DNA of 37,125 nt from an uncultured Bacteroidales bacterium (GCA_946186495.1 CAMHNQ010000028.1:1-37125), one strand, 5' to 3'. Counted from the first letter of the stretch, positions 18,235 through 26,740 are shown. A program made the numbers and translations. Notes: a model not told the origin generated them from the sequence alone.

Positions 18235-19266
18235 ATGAAGAAGAAGACGAAAAGCATAGTGGTGCTTGTCGTGGCTTTCTTAGGCGTGACAGCATTGGTC
18301 GCGGGCGCATCCTTCTACAGGATTTTTCTGTCCGAAAATGTCAGGAATCCGGGAATGACCGTCATTGTTCCGCCGGGTTCGACTTTCGGCCAGCTGATGG
18401 ACACACTGGCCAAGCATGAGGTGCTTAAGTCGGAACAGACTTTCCGGAGAACCGCCAAGATACTGAATTATAAGCGGATACGAATTGGAAAATACGATAT
18501 ATCCAATTGCCGCAGTAATCTGGACTTGGTGCGGCTTCTTCGTCGGGGGCAGCACTATCCAGTGAAGTTCACCTTCAACAATGTGCGCACGGTTGATCAG
18601 CTTGTCGAAAGGGTAGGGCATAAGTTCTTTTTCGAGCCGGAAGAACTTGCGGCTTTGCTGCACGACCCCTCTTATATGCAAAAGTATGGCCTTACCGACA
18701 CGACGGCAGTCTGTCTCTTTATTCCGAACACTTACGAGGTCTTCTATGATGTCACGGCCGGGGAGTTTCTCGACCGTATGCATGACAATTACCGTAAGTT
18801 CTGGAATGACGAGCGCCAGTCATTGGCGCAAGGCATCGGACTCTCAAGCGTGCAAGTCGCCACCCTCGCTTCCATCGTGGAGGAGGAGAACATGCGCCCT
18901 TCGGAAAAGGCGATAATCGCCGGCCTTTACATCAACCGGCTGCACAAGGGCATGTTGCTGCAGTCTGATCCGACCGTGAAGTTCGCGTTAGGGGACTTTG
19001 GCCGCAAGCGTATCCTGAATGCCGACTTACTGGTGGACTCGCCCTACAACACCTACAGATACAAGGGTTTGCCTCCCGGCCCGATTCGTATTCCCGAGGC
19101 TTCCACAATGGATTCCGTACTGCACTATCGGCACCACGACTACCTGTACATGTGTGCCAAAGAGGATTTTTCGGGATACCACAATTTCACGGCCAGCGCG
19201 GCCGTGCACGCGCAGAACGCCGCCCGCTACAGAAAGGCGCTGAATGCGCGAAATATCAAAAGATGA
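18235..19266 (+). CDS. mltG: Endolytic murein transglycosylase MltG
   Basis: A 343-aa YceG-family protein that cuts nascent glycan strands and so ends their polymerisation. An N-terminal membrane span (SIVVLVVAFLGVTALVAGAS) anchors the periplasmic part. A LysM-like segment (GSTFGQLMDTLAKH) precedes the catalytic domain with LASIVEEEN, where the first Glu of the EEEN is the expected catalytic acid, QSDPTVKFALG, and SPYNTYRYKGLPPGPI. The length is typical. It lies at the end of the DUF3127-nlpC-mltG run and is closed by a strong hairpin 144 bp downstream. The intervening 19267-19400 shows no feature. Confidence 0.96.
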   Translation: MKKKTKSIVVLVVAFLGVTALVAGASFYRIFLSENVRNPGMTVIVPPGSTFGQLMDTLAKHEVLKSEQTFRRTAKILNYKRIRIGKYDISNCRSNLDLVRLLRRGQHYPVKFTFNNVRTVDQLVERVGHKFFFEPEELAALLHDPSYMQKYGLTDTTAVCLFIPNTYEVFYDVTAGEFLDRMHDNYRKFWNDERQSLAQGIGLSSVQVATLASIVEEENMRPSEKAIIAGLYINRLHKGMLLQSDPTVKFALGDFGRKRILNADLLVDSPYNTYRYKGLPPGPIRIPEASTMDSVLHYRHHDYLYMCAKEDFSGYHNFTASAAVHAQNAARYRKALNARNIKR

Positions 19267-19400
19267 CAGTTCGCCAACCGCTCGAACTTGGCTTTTTCGT
19301 TGCCGTCGCGGCTCTCAATATAGGTGTGCAGCCATAGCGTTCAGTTTTAGCGAGACGGCAACGGTCCTGTTCTGCTCCCAATCGTTTCTAAGACTTATGC

Positions 19401-19440
19401 AAAAGAAAAAAGCCCGAACATGTCCGGGCTTTTCTTTTCT
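19401..19440. terminator. Bidirectional intrinsic terminator between mltG and tRNA-Val
   Basis: The AGCCCG/CGGGCT stem (19411-19430) is flanked by AAAAGAAAAA on the left and TTTCTTTTCT on the right, so it has a T-run on both strands. Confidence 0.85.
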
Positions 19441-19447
19441 GAGGGAG

Positions 19448-19522
19448 TGATCTGTACTGGATTTGAACCAGTGACCTCTTGCCTGTCAAGCAAGCGCTCT
19501 AAACCAACTGAGCTAACAGATC
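19448..19522 (-). tRNA. tRNA-Val (anticodon GAC)
   Basis: A 75-nt cloverleaf: 7-bp acceptor stem (GATCTGT/ACAGATC), D arm GCTC/GAGC, anticodon arm CTTGC-TTGACAG-GCAAG giving GAC, a 5-nt variable loop, and T arm ACTGG-TTCAAAT-CCAGT with discriminator A. The CCA end is not encoded. It reads the Val codon GUC (and GUU by wobble). Confidence 0.95.
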
Positions 19523-19541
19523 GTCTGTTTGGTTTCGGCTG

Positions 19542-19549
19542 CAAAGATA
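19542..19549 (-). promoter_or_regulatory. -7 box for tRNA-Val
   Basis: The minus strand reads TATCTTTG, 20 nt upstream of the mature 5' end of the tRNA. Confidence 0.55.
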
Positions 19550-19635
19550 CACTTTTTTTGATATGGTGCGCCATTCTTCTCAAAAAAAAATCCTGAAGCA
19601 AATTATTTTTTTCTATTATGTTATAAATTAGGCTG

Positions 19636-20787
19636 TTATATTGAAGATAATAGCATAAAAAGGCCGATTCCCAAGTAGTTTCCGACGGCATAGCCGAACA
19701 ATCCGATGGCGATTCCGGGAAGAATTACCTCTTTGTTGTGCAAAACCGCCGCCACCATAGGCACGAACGGAGGCGAGTTGATGAGGGATATAGAAGCGGT
19801 GAGGGTGAGGTCGCCGTCGAGTTTGAAGAGTTTCGCCAGTAGGAGTTGCAGCAGCAGGGAACCGAACACGGCGAAGGCGATGTAGTAGAGGATGAAGAGA
19901 TGTTTTGTGAACGCCAGGTCATGTACGTTCACCATAGTGGCCACTGCGAGGCAGAAGACATAGACGAAGTAGAGTCCGGTGTCGAAAGTCCCTTCTAACT
20001 TTCTTGTCGGTTTCCAGAGCGAGAGCAAGATGGCGAAAGAGGTGATGAGGATGATGACGACTGCCGTTTCGTTCTTTAGGGGTATGGCCAGGGAAAGTCC
20101 GTAGGCACCGGCCACTATGACCAGGGCCGTCGCAATGCCGGCGGCGCGGTTGGCGATGCGTTGCCGGAGCGGTTTTTCGGGATGTGCCGGTTCAGGGACG
20201 GTGTCGTTTCCGCCTGCCTGCTCCGGGGTGGGTTCTTGGGGTTTCGGGAATACCCGTCGCACGATCCATTTGCCGAGAAAGACGATGAACAGGAGGTAGA
20301 GGCTGGTGACGACGAGGTCGTATCCGGAGATCAGCAGGAAGAGGGGTTGCGGCAGTTCCACAGCCTTGGCGACGGGTGCGAAGTTGGGGATTCCGCCGGT
20401 GTAGATGCCGGTCATGGCGGCGCTCACCCGGGCGAAGTCCGTGTAAGAAAGTCCGGCCTCCAACGCTTGCCCCCTGAACAGGAAGTAGCCTCCGACGGTG
20501 ACGGCCAGGATGCTGAACACACCGCAAAAGAACGCTTTGAGTGTGGATTTCGCGGACCATTGGCGGAAGTCGCATCCCATTAGGAGTAGCGGGATTGAGA
20601 GGAGGACGGCCACGTTGGAGACGTCGGTGCAGGCTTCCCGCGCCCTGTCGCCTACGATTCCCGCATTTCCGACCGCCAGCCCAATGACGTAGAGGATGAC
20701 CATCGGGGATATTTTCTCAATCACGGGCCAGCGTTTTGCGGCCAGCATCACTGCCAGTGGGATGGTGAAAAGGTAAACATAAGTCAT
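19636..20787 (-). CDS. DUF819 family integral membrane protein
   Basis: A 383-aa polytopic membrane protein with about ten hydrophobic spans, starting FTIPLAVMLAAKRWP, followed by ISPMVILYVIGLAVGN and the family pattern VSNVAVLLSIPLLLMGCDFR. A central hydrophilic loop rich in Pro/Glu (about residues 195-220) separates two halves of similar layout. DUF819 proteins (YjcL-like) belong to a carrier-type superfamily, but their substrate is not established. Its own -7 box lies just upstream. It is separated from ppiD by a terminator and from the tRNA by about 110 bp. The start ATG at 20787 is directly followed by the first hydrophobic span, as expected. Confidence 0.88.
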   Translation of the reverse strand: MTYVYLFTIPLAVMLAAKRWPVIEKISPMVILYVIGLAVGNAGIVGDRAREACTDVSNVAVLLSIPLLLMGCDFRQWSAKSTLKAFFCGVFSILAVTVGGYFLFRGQALEAGLSYTDFARVSAAMTGIYTGGIPNFAPVAKAVELPQPLFLLISGYDLVVTSLYLLFIVFLGKWIVRRVFPKPQEPTPEQAGGNDTVPEPAHPEKPLRQRIANRAAGIATALVIVAGAYGLSLAIPLKNETAVVIILITSFAILLSLWKPTRKLEGTFDTGLYFVYVFCLAVATMVNVHDLAFTKHLFILYYIAFAVFGSLLLQLLLAKLFKLDGDLTLTASISLINSPPFVPMVAAVLHNKEVILPGIAIGLFGYAVGNYLGIGLFMLLSSI

Positions 20788-20803
20788 ACTTCAGATTTTT
20801 AGG

Positions 20804-20811
20804 CAAAGATA
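20804..20811 (-). promoter_or_regulatory. -7 box for the DUF819 gene
   Basis: The minus strand reads TATCTTTG, 16 nt before the ATG at 20787, giving a very short leader. Confidence 0.5.
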
Positions 20812-20830
20812 TTATTTTTCCATCCTCTGC

Positions 20831-20866
20831 ATAAAAAAATAGAGGTTCGACGGGAACCTCTATTTT
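20831..20866 (-). terminator. Intrinsic terminator of the PpiD-like gene
   Basis: The 11-13 bp stem AATAGAGGTTC/GAACCTCTATT (20838-20848 with 20854-20864) has a 5-nt loop and is followed on the minus strand by a run of T residues. It lies 23 bp after the stop at 20889. Confidence 0.85.
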
Positions 20867-20888
20867 ATATGTCCGATAAGCTAAAGGG

Positions 20889-23051
20889 TTATTTCTGATA
20901 GAATCGCACGCGGTTGTCGAGGACTTTGGTTTGACCGATCAAATAGGACATCAAAGTGTTCTCGTTGCGTTCGCGGCCGATGACGGCGTTCTGGAGGTAG
21001 TTTTTCTCCATCATGAGGTTTGCGGAAGCCTGGCCGTCGCGGGTCTCGATGACGTTCACCACATAGTCGATGTTGTTGCCGGCCACTGCAGTAGGCTTGT
21101 TTTTCGGCAGGCTGAAGATTTGGCCGATGGCCTTGCTGTCGACGCCGCGGTTCATGTAGTAGTCGCCTGCGAAGCTCAGCATCACGCTGTCGTTGACGGC
21201 GACGGCATACTTCTGGGCCAGCGCGTTCATGTCGCCGGAAGCGAGGTCCTTGTTGAGTTGTTCGGCCACGAGATCCAGTTTCGCTTTGCGTTCAAGGATG
21301 GTCTTGATTTCGTCCTTCACGTTGTTGTACTTCTGTACGCCTGTTTCGCGGACTTTTGCCACGGTAGCGACGGCAAAGAACATTCTGTTGATGTTGAAAA
21401 CGTCAGAGATGGCGTCTTTCTTCACATCGTCGCTGAAGGACCAGCTGACGATTTCGTGGCAGTTGGGCAGTTGGCCGATGTTGGACATCATGCCGGTGAT
21501 GTTTTGGCCGTTGACGACCTGTACGCCCTGTTTGGCGGCGCTGGCGAGGAATTCCTCGTTGTTGGTTACGCCGGCGGCGAACTGGTTGGCTTGTGAGCGC
21601 AGGGCGTTGACGGTGGCGTCGGAGGCGGTGATGTCATATTCATAGAGGACAAACTGGCGTTTTTCGATGAGTTGGGTGCGGTCAAGCACTTGGAAGAGGA
21701 TGTAGCCGTTGGTGGCTTTGTAGACGTAGATGCCGCCGTTAGGGGTGTTCAGCAGGTTGTTGTATATCTCGGGCATGGTGCCGCGTTCGGGCATCCAGAA
21801 GGTGGTGTCGCCTTGTTCACGGCCGTAGAGGTAGTTGGGCTGCAGGGCGAAGATGGAGGTGCCGGCGTTGATGACTTGGCGTAGGCTGTCGGCCAGCAGT
21901 CGTGCCTCCTTCTTGGAGTAAGGGGCTTCCTTGTACTGCGCGGTCTTGAACGGGAGTTCGATGGAGGCCACCAGCACGGAGTCAGGGCGGTTGGCGGCGC
22001 CGAAGACCTTGCCGAAGTACCATTTCACGTTCTCGTAGGTGAACGGCTCGATGAAGCTGCCCACGGCAGACTTGAAGATCAGGCTGTCTAATTCGGGCAG
22101 GTTGATGTCGCTCTCCTTGAAATAGGTGCTGTCCAGAATGCCGTTGCCTCTTCCGGTGTTGTATTCGGCGATGGATGTGGCCTGGGTGAAGGCGGCGTAG
22201 TCCTTGCGCACACTGTCCTCGATGTTCTTAAGGTCTGCGGGGGTGGGGTTGATGGGGAAGATTGCGACGTTGATGTCACGGCTCGGGGTCTTCACGTCGA
22301 ACATGTCGTCCTTGTGGGAGGTGTAGAAGTCTTTCATCGCTTTCTCGTCCACATCAGCCTTGAGGTTCTGGAAGGCGGAGAGTTCCGGGTTGACCGTCAT
22401 CAGGGAGACCATGGCCATGCTGTTGTCCTTGGCTAACTGTTTGGCCATCGGGTCTGAGAAATAGACGGTGTTCTGGGCCAATGCCAGATATTGTTGGGAC
22501 TTCTCCGCATTGATGGCGATGCGCACCAAGGCCTTGTATGCGTTGTAGAGGTCTTTGGTCTGCTCGTTGTTGGAGAGAGTTTCGATGTCTGAGATGATTC
22601 TCATGGCGTTCTCCGGGCCGTAGAGGCCTGCCAGCGCATTCGCGAACTGCGCGATGAACTGGTTGGGTTGCTGCGAGCTGAGGGAGGCGATCATGTTCTC
22701 CTTGTAGTCCTCTATCATCTGCGGGGTGTAGGCCATTCCCAGCTTCTCCAACTCCTTGTCCATGACCTTGCTCTGGAGCAACTGCTGCCAGGTCATCTCA
22801 TGGATTTGGTACATCTCGTTGTCGTCGAATGAGGACTTGCCCTGCAGAAGTCTCATGAGGGCAGTGTTCTCCTCATATTCCTGGCTGTAGGTCTGATCCA
22901 TCTTTTTGCCATCGATTTTAGCCATCACGTATTTGTTTGAGAACGTGCGGGTCACGTTGGACAGGTCGCCCAGGATGAAAGCCAATAGGGCTAAACCGAT
23001 GATTACCAATAAAAGCACACCGTGCTTACGAATTGCGCCAATTGCTGCCAT
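20889..23051 (-). CDS. PpiD/SurA-like peptidyl-prolyl isomerase (periplasmic foldase)
   Basis: A 720-aa inner-membrane-anchored periplasmic chaperone. The start MAAIGAIRKHGVLLLVIIGL forms the single N-terminal membrane anchor, followed by a SurA_N-type helical region (YSQEYEENTALMRLLQG to about residue 230). The centre contains parvulin-like (PPIC) sequence, about residues 345-475: KKEARLLADSLRQVINAGTS, the IYNNLLNTPNGGIYVYK segment and a strand reading NGYILFQVLDRT. The rest is helical. By family it helps outer-membrane proteins fold after leaving the Sec translocon. It has its own -7 box and terminator, so it is monocistronic. Confidence 0.88.
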   Translation of the reverse strand: MAAIGAIRKHGVLLLVIIGLALLAFILGDLSNVTRTFSNKYVMAKIDGKKMDQTYSQEYEENTALMRLLQGKSSFDDNEMYQIHEMTWQQLLQSKVMDKELEKLGMAYTPQMIEDYKENMIASLSSQQPNQFIAQFANALAGLYGPENAMRIISDIETLSNNEQTKDLYNAYKALVRIAINAEKSQQYLALAQNTVYFSDPMAKQLAKDNSMAMVSLMTVNPELSAFQNLKADVDEKAMKDFYTSHKDDMFDVKTPSRDINVAIFPINPTPADLKNIEDSVRKDYAAFTQATSIAEYNTGRGNGILDSTYFKESDINLPELDSLIFKSAVGSFIEPFTYENVKWYFGKVFGAANRPDSVLVASIELPFKTAQYKEAPYSKKEARLLADSLRQVINAGTSIFALQPNYLYGREQGDTTFWMPERGTMPEIYNNLLNTPNGGIYVYKATNGYILFQVLDRTQLIEKRQFVLYEYDITASDATVNALRSQANQFAAGVTNNEEFLASAAKQGVQVVNGQNITGMMSNIGQLPNCHEIVSWSFSDDVKKDAISDVFNINRMFFAVATVAKVRETGVQKYNNVKDEIKTILERKAKLDLVAEQLNKDLASGDMNALAQKYAVAVNDSVMLSFAGDYYMNRGVDSKAIGQIFSLPKNKPTAVAGNNIDYVVNVIETRDGQASANLMMEKNYLQNAVIGRERNENTLMSYLIGQTKVLDNRVRFYQK

Positions 23052-23111
23052 AGATTTTTTATTTTAGTTATACATTATTATTATTCAAAACTAATATCCG
23101 AATTTAGCGTG

Positions 23112-23119
23112 CAAAGGTA
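23112..23119 (-). promoter_or_regulatory. -7 box for the PpiD-like gene
   Basis: The minus strand reads TACCTTTG, 60 nt before the ATG at 23051. The remaining 23120-23288 sequence is AT-rich and shows no other feature. Confidence 0.5.
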
Positions 23120-23288
23120 GTATTTTTTTGCTTTGTTCACGCTTTCCCGCTATTTTTTATTTCGATAGTGCATGATATTGATTATCAGTTTTCTATGTGA
23201 AGAAAAGCGAATCTCTGCCTGCCGGGTTTCGCTTTGATTATACAATTTTTATGTAATAATTATGCCGAAGGGACGCAGAATAGCCCGT

Positions 23289-24710
23289 CTAATCCTGGTG
23301 TACCTGTGCCAGAAAAGGGTTGTGTTTCGCCTGTTCCGCATAGTTCCACTCCGGTGGGAGACACTCTGGACACCACTGGCCGCCTTCGAGAACCAGCTTC
23401 GGGGAGGCCTCGAACGTGTGGCCGTCGTGGCACTGCCAGGTCAGTTTCTTGGCTGGGTCGCCATCGTATCTGTTGGAAATCAGTTTGCCGCCACGAAACG
23501 CAGCGGCATCCTGCAAGTCGCAGACACTCAGTCTATCCAAAGGGATGGATTCGTCGTAGCCGTGATTGATGTGCACGGCGTGCTCGCGCCCGGAGAGTGC
23601 TGAAAGGTCCAGGTCTTTCCAGTCTTGGATGGCGCGGTATTTCTCCATGCTGCCGTAGTAGGCGCGGATGTGTTTCTCATCGTTGTGCTTGATCCAGTAT
23701 TGCGTGCCGTAGGTCTTCTTGTTGGCCAGCATGCGTAGCGCCAGCTTGATGAGGAAAGGCGGCACGATCTTGGCCAGCTTGAAGAAACCGGGCAGCGTGT
23801 CGCTCAACTGCCGGAAATAGTCGTCCAGCGGAATGTTCGCACGGAAGTGCAGGAACTCCTCAAGCACATCTGCATCTAAATAGTAGTGGCCGTGGAAATT
23901 CTTGAGGGCGAACCATTTGGTGTTGAATACCTTTTCCGGGGCCGGGCAGTGCACCGCCTTGAGAATGCGGCGTTCGAAGTCGTAGTTGGTCATCCTGTAC
24001 TCGGGGCCGCTGCTGATGTTGTAGAAGCGGTTCCAGAACTCGGCGGGCACCTCGTCGCGGCAGACGCGTTCGAGCAGGCGGCCGGAGTCCTCCACGGTGG
24101 CCCATTCCAAACATCCCCTGATGGGCACATGGAACATGATGGGGTCGAAGTTCTTGAGGATGCCGGGGTAGAGGATGCCCGATTGCCGCAGACTGACCCA
24201 GTGCCTGATTCCGGAGTCGGCGAAGACACGCTCGGCGATGATCTTGCTCACGCCATAGCAGTCGAACTCGCTGGCGCACACGGGGTCGCCGGTACGCCCC
24301 CAGTGGAGCGGGGCCTGCCGGTCGGAGGTCTGCGCCACCGACCCGATATATACGGCTTTGAGGTCGTCTGCGTTGGGCTGCGCGAGGATGGCCCTGACCA
24401 CGTTCTCGGCGGCGGTCACGTTGACCTTCAGGGTCTTATCGGGGTAGTAGTCGGCCTTCGGGGAGACCATGCCGCCCACGTGCAGCACGATGTCCGCGCC
24501 TGTGACGCCCCGCAGCACGTCGTCGTAGTTCATCAGGTCGCCCCACACGATGCGGATCCTGTCCGCAACAGGGGCCAGCTTCCTTTCGTTCTTCGGACTT
24601 TTGCGCGCCAGAATCGTCACGTCATATCGGTCGGGATAGCGAAGCAGCTCTTTGAGCCCTTCCCATCCCATCGTGCCGGTCGCGCCAGTCAGGAACACGT
24701 TTTTCTTCAT
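23289..24710 (-). CDS. Extended SDR (NAD-dependent epimerase/dehydratase-like) with C-terminal zinc ribbon
   Basis: A 473-aa protein from the ATG at 24710. An upstream in-frame ATG at 24737 lies inside the -7 box and is rejected. Residues 1-300 are an extended short-chain dehydrogenase: NAD(P)-binding FLTGATGTMG, active Ser124 (YIGSVAQ), Tyr152 and Lys156 (YGVSKIIAER), with a substrate domain after it. Residues 380-473 are an added C-terminal module containing WQCHDGHTFEASP and GGQWCPECLPP, a Cys/His pattern (C, H, C, C) typical of a zinc ribbon or treble clef. The substrate is unknown. Sugar nucleotide, sterol or flavonoid-like substrates are all possible in this superfamily. No sugar-pathway genes lie nearby. 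Confidence 0.85.
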   Translation of the reverse strand: MKKNVFLTGATGTMGWEGLKELLRYPDRYDVTILARKSPKNERKLAPVADRIRIVWGDLMNYDDVLRGVTGADIVLHVGGMVSPKADYYPDKTLKVNVTAAENVVRAILAQPNADDLKAVYIGSVAQTSDRQAPLHWGRTGDPVCASEFDCYGVSKIIAERVFADSGIRHWVSLRQSGILYPGILKNFDPIMFHVPIRGCLEWATVEDSGRLLERVCRDEVPAEFWNRFYNISSGPEYRMTNYDFERRILKAVHCPAPEKVFNTKWFALKNFHGHYYLDADVLEEFLHFRANIPLDDYFRQLSDTLPGFFKLAKIVPPFLIKLALRMLANKKTYGTQYWIKHNDEKHIRAYYGSMEKYRAIQDWKDLDLSALSGREHAVHINHGYDESIPLDRLSVCDLQDAAAFRGGKLISNRYDGDPAKKLTWQCHDGHTFEASPKLVLEGGQWCPECLPPEWNYAEQAKHNPFLAQVHQD

Positions 24711-24734
24711 CTTTCGGTTGGAATTTTGAGGCCG

Positions 24735-24742
24735 CAAAGATA
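24735..24742 (-). promoter_or_regulatory. -7 box for the SDR gene
   Basis: The minus strand reads TATCTTTG, 25 nt before the ATG at 24710. It supports that start over the one at 24737. The region where a -33 element would lie is occupied by the heptamer array 24752-24779. Confidence 0.6.
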
Positions 24743-24751
24743 CGATTTTTT

Positions 24752-24779
24752 AGGGAATAGGGAAAAGGCAATAGGCAAT
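24752..24779. repeat. Heptamer tandem array (4 units) in the SDR promoter region
   Basis: The units AGGGAAT, AGGGAAA, AGGCAAT and AGGCAAT run without gaps. They begin 10 nt upstream of the SDR -7 box. Confidence 0.75.
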
Positions 24780-24837
24780 AGATTGGCAGCGGTCAGCCAT
24801 TGCGTCCGATATGCGAGAACAATAGCGGTCGCCTCCA

Positions 24838-24880
24838 ATTCCCCTTCCAAAGGAAGGGGTGCCCGAAGGGCGGGGTAGGG
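24838..24880 (+). repeat. Palindromic intergenic repeat, copy B
   Basis: A perfect CCCCTTC/GAAGGGG stem is followed by TGCCCGAAGGGCGGGGTAG. It is the same family as copies A and C. A short GGCC-GAAA-GGCC hairpin follows at about 24894-24905. Together with the two heptamer arrays it fills most of the 307-bp gap 24711-25017. Confidence 0.7.
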
Positions 24881-24969
24881 ACGCGAAAGATTGGCCGAAA
24901 GGCCATCCTTGGAAATAAATGGTTTTTTTAATAATAAGAAAAAAGGGAACCTTTCCAGATTCCCCAAAA

Positions 24970-25018
24970 GTCTTACGTCTCACGTCTTAAGTCTTAAATC
25001 TTAAATTTCAAGTCTAAT
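24970..25018. repeat. Heptamer tandem array (7 units) at the 3' end of the M28 gene
   Basis: GTCTTAC, GTCTCAC, GTCTTAA, GTCTTAA, ATCTTAA, ATTTCAA and GTCTAAT run without gaps. The last base is the first base of the M28 stop codon triplet. Confidence 0.75.
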
Positions 25019-26265
25019 TACCGTCGCAGCACCTTCAGTGTCTCGACACCCTTGTCCGTGCGAATCTGGCAGAGGTACAAACCAGCGGACAAGACTGAAA
25101 GATCCAACTCCGAATGGTAGATGCCGGCAGACTGGATTCCGTTGTCATAGTGTAGCAACGTGCGGCCACTCAAGTCGAGCACGGAAATGCCGACGGGTGA
25201 GTTCTGCTCCAACAGGAACTGTACCGTGACCTTCCCGCAAGTAGGATTCGGATAGACGTGTGTTGTGGTGACGGTGGGAGGTTCCTCTGGAATAATCCAG
25301 GAGACGGAACCTGCGTAGGTGGCAAGCATCGCCATATTGTACAGGGCAACTTCGGCGAGATAGGCGTAATTACAGGAGTCGGTTACATCGTAGGCCGTGT
25401 GATATGTAGAAGGATAGGTATATTCACTGGCGTAAGTTGCACGAAAACCATACTCGTAGTAAGAGTAGCTGTCGATTCTTGTTGCTCTCAGCATATTTTC
25501 GGAGTCGGGTAAGGTAACGGGAAGTAGGTCAGTGTATTGTTCGCAAATGGAAGAGGCGCGCATTAACACATCCACGGCATTGTCGTACCAGCGAAGCAGA
25601 AGTCGCCAATCGCCATCGGGCGGGTTGCTCACCATGTCGTTGTTCATCATCAGAGCGATTTTGTCGCCCGCCTTGCTGCGTTTATAAGCGTCAGCTTCGC
25701 TTCCCCATAGACCGAATTCTTCCGCATCATAAGCCATGAAATGGATGTTGCGGCTGAATTGGATTTTGTTTGCGTGACAGATGCGTGCCAATTCAAGCAT
25801 CACGGCCACACCGGAAGCATTATCATCAGCCCCAGGTACTTGAGCGGTTACATAATAATTGTTGCTGTTAAATGCGATGGCATCCATGTGGGCACCCACA
25901 AGTACGATTGAGTCATCAATGGGATTGTCTGCAGGCAAAACGCCTTTGACATTGTAGAACCATTGGTCAATCCATAATCCGTATGCTACGGTATTACCCA
26001 CAGCAAACGAGTCAAGTTCCGTTGTGACACCATATCTCTCCAAACGTTGGATAATATAATCAGCAACATCCCGATTGCCGTCAGGATTGTTTTCATTTTG
26101 TACCGCCAAACGGCTGCCGAAGTTCTGCAGATCCTGCACCGTCGCATATACGCTGTCGGCGCTGATTTGGTTCAGAATCTCACTCAAGTCAGTTTGGTTC
26201 TGTGCCCGCAGTGCGCCGGACAGTAAAGTGTATATTATCAACAAAAAGAATGCAGCCTTTTTCAT
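25018..26265 (-). CDS. Secreted M28 zinc aminopeptidase with T9SS sorting domain
   Basis: A 415-aa protein from the ATG at 26265 (MKKAAFFLLIIYTLLSGALR, a signal peptide). A longer frame to 26328 would place extra residues before the signal peptide and overlap the -7 box. The M28 metal ligands are visible: His126 (VGAHMDA), Asp147 (GADDNASG), the Glu182-Glu183 pair (YDAEEFGL), Asp210 (NNDMVSN) and His289 (YHTAYDV). The last ~80 residues (VYPNPTCGKVTVQF, LDLSGRTLL, GLYLCQIRTDKGVETLKVL) form a type A T9SS sorting domain, so the enzyme should cross the outer membrane through the Por system and be anchored or released. It removes N-terminal residues from peptides. This indicates a T9SS elsewhere in the genome. 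Confidence 0.94.
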   Translation of the reverse strand: MKKAAFFLLIIYTLLSGALRAQNQTDLSEILNQISADSVYATVQDLQNFGSRLAVQNENNPDGNRDVADYIIQRLERYGVTTELDSFAVGNTVAYGLWIDQWFYNVKGVLPADNPIDDSIVLVGAHMDAIAFNSNNYYVTAQVPGADDNASGVAVMLELARICHANKIQFSRNIHFMAYDAEEFGLWGSEADAYKRSKAGDKIALMMNNDMVSNPPDGDWRLLLRWYDNAVDVLMRASSICEQYTDLLPVTLPDSENMLRATRIDSYSYYEYGFRATYASEYTYPSTYHTAYDVTDSCNYAYLAEVALYNMAMLATYAGSVSWIIPEEPPTVTTTHVYPNPTCGKVTVQFLLEQNSPVGISVLDLSGRTLLHYDNGIQSAGIYHSELDLSVLSAGLYLCQIRTDKGVETLKVLRR

Positions 26266-26287
26266 CTCTGTATGATTTTTGATGCGG

Positions 26288-26295
26288 CAAAGATA
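26288..26295 (-). promoter_or_regulatory. -7 box for the M28 peptidase gene
   Basis: The minus strand reads TATCTTTG, 23 nt before the ATG at 26265. Confidence 0.55.
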
Positions 26296-26514
26296 ATCAA
26301 TTAATCTTTCCAGACCAAAGGTCTGCAAAAAATTCCATCACAGAAATGATTTCAATATTGATTTTTTTACTGATTGTATTGCATATAAGAATGAAATATG
26401 TTCATTTTCAATATTTTAAAATTTAAATAATCGTGATACTATAAGCCATAACTTTAAATTATCCAAAATATTTTAAAGTATGGGTTTGAAAAATCCTTTT
26501 CTGAAAATATAGTT

Positions 26515-26611
26515 GCGTGTCTCCGACACGCTTGCCTCGCGAGGTGCCGCTATGCCCCACACTGCGGCCGATGCCTTATGTGGGGTTACTGAAATCTTGC
26601 CTCTTCGAGGC
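26515..26611. repeat. Cluster of short hairpins in the M28-nadA gap
   Basis: The 475-bp gap 26266-26740 begins AT-rich and featureless (26300-26510). It then holds consecutive perfect palindromes: GCGTGTC/GACACGC (26515-26531), CCTCGCGAGG (26535-26544), CCCCACA/TGTGGGG (26555-26585) and GCCTC/GAGGC (26599-26611). They lead directly into palindromic repeat copy C. The short open frame across it (26517-26723) has no protein-like character. The cluster looks like a dispersed, structured repeat and not a gene. Confidence 0.5.
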
Positions 26612-26625
26612 TGCTCAAGGAAGAT

Positions 26626-26679
26626 GTTTTATATTACTACCCTGGCCTTCGGCCACCCCTTCTAAAATAGAAGGGGAAT
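26626..26679 (-). repeat. Palindromic intergenic repeat, copy C (reversed)
   Basis: On the minus strand it reads CCCCTTC, then GAAGGGG, then TGGCCGAAGGCCAGGGTAG and TAATATAAAAC. It matches copy A along its whole length, including the AT tail. Confidence 0.7.
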
Positions 26680-26720
26680 GGCCCTTCGACCGGAAGATTT
26701 TCGTTAGCCGCTGTGATTGC

Positions 26721-26740
26721 TAACTACTAACTACTAACTA

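Noticed and set aside
24711..24737. Earlier ATG for the SDR gene at 24737
   Set aside because: It overlaps the TATCTTTG box, so a transcript from that promoter would not contain it. The start at 24710 begins directly with the Rossmann strand.
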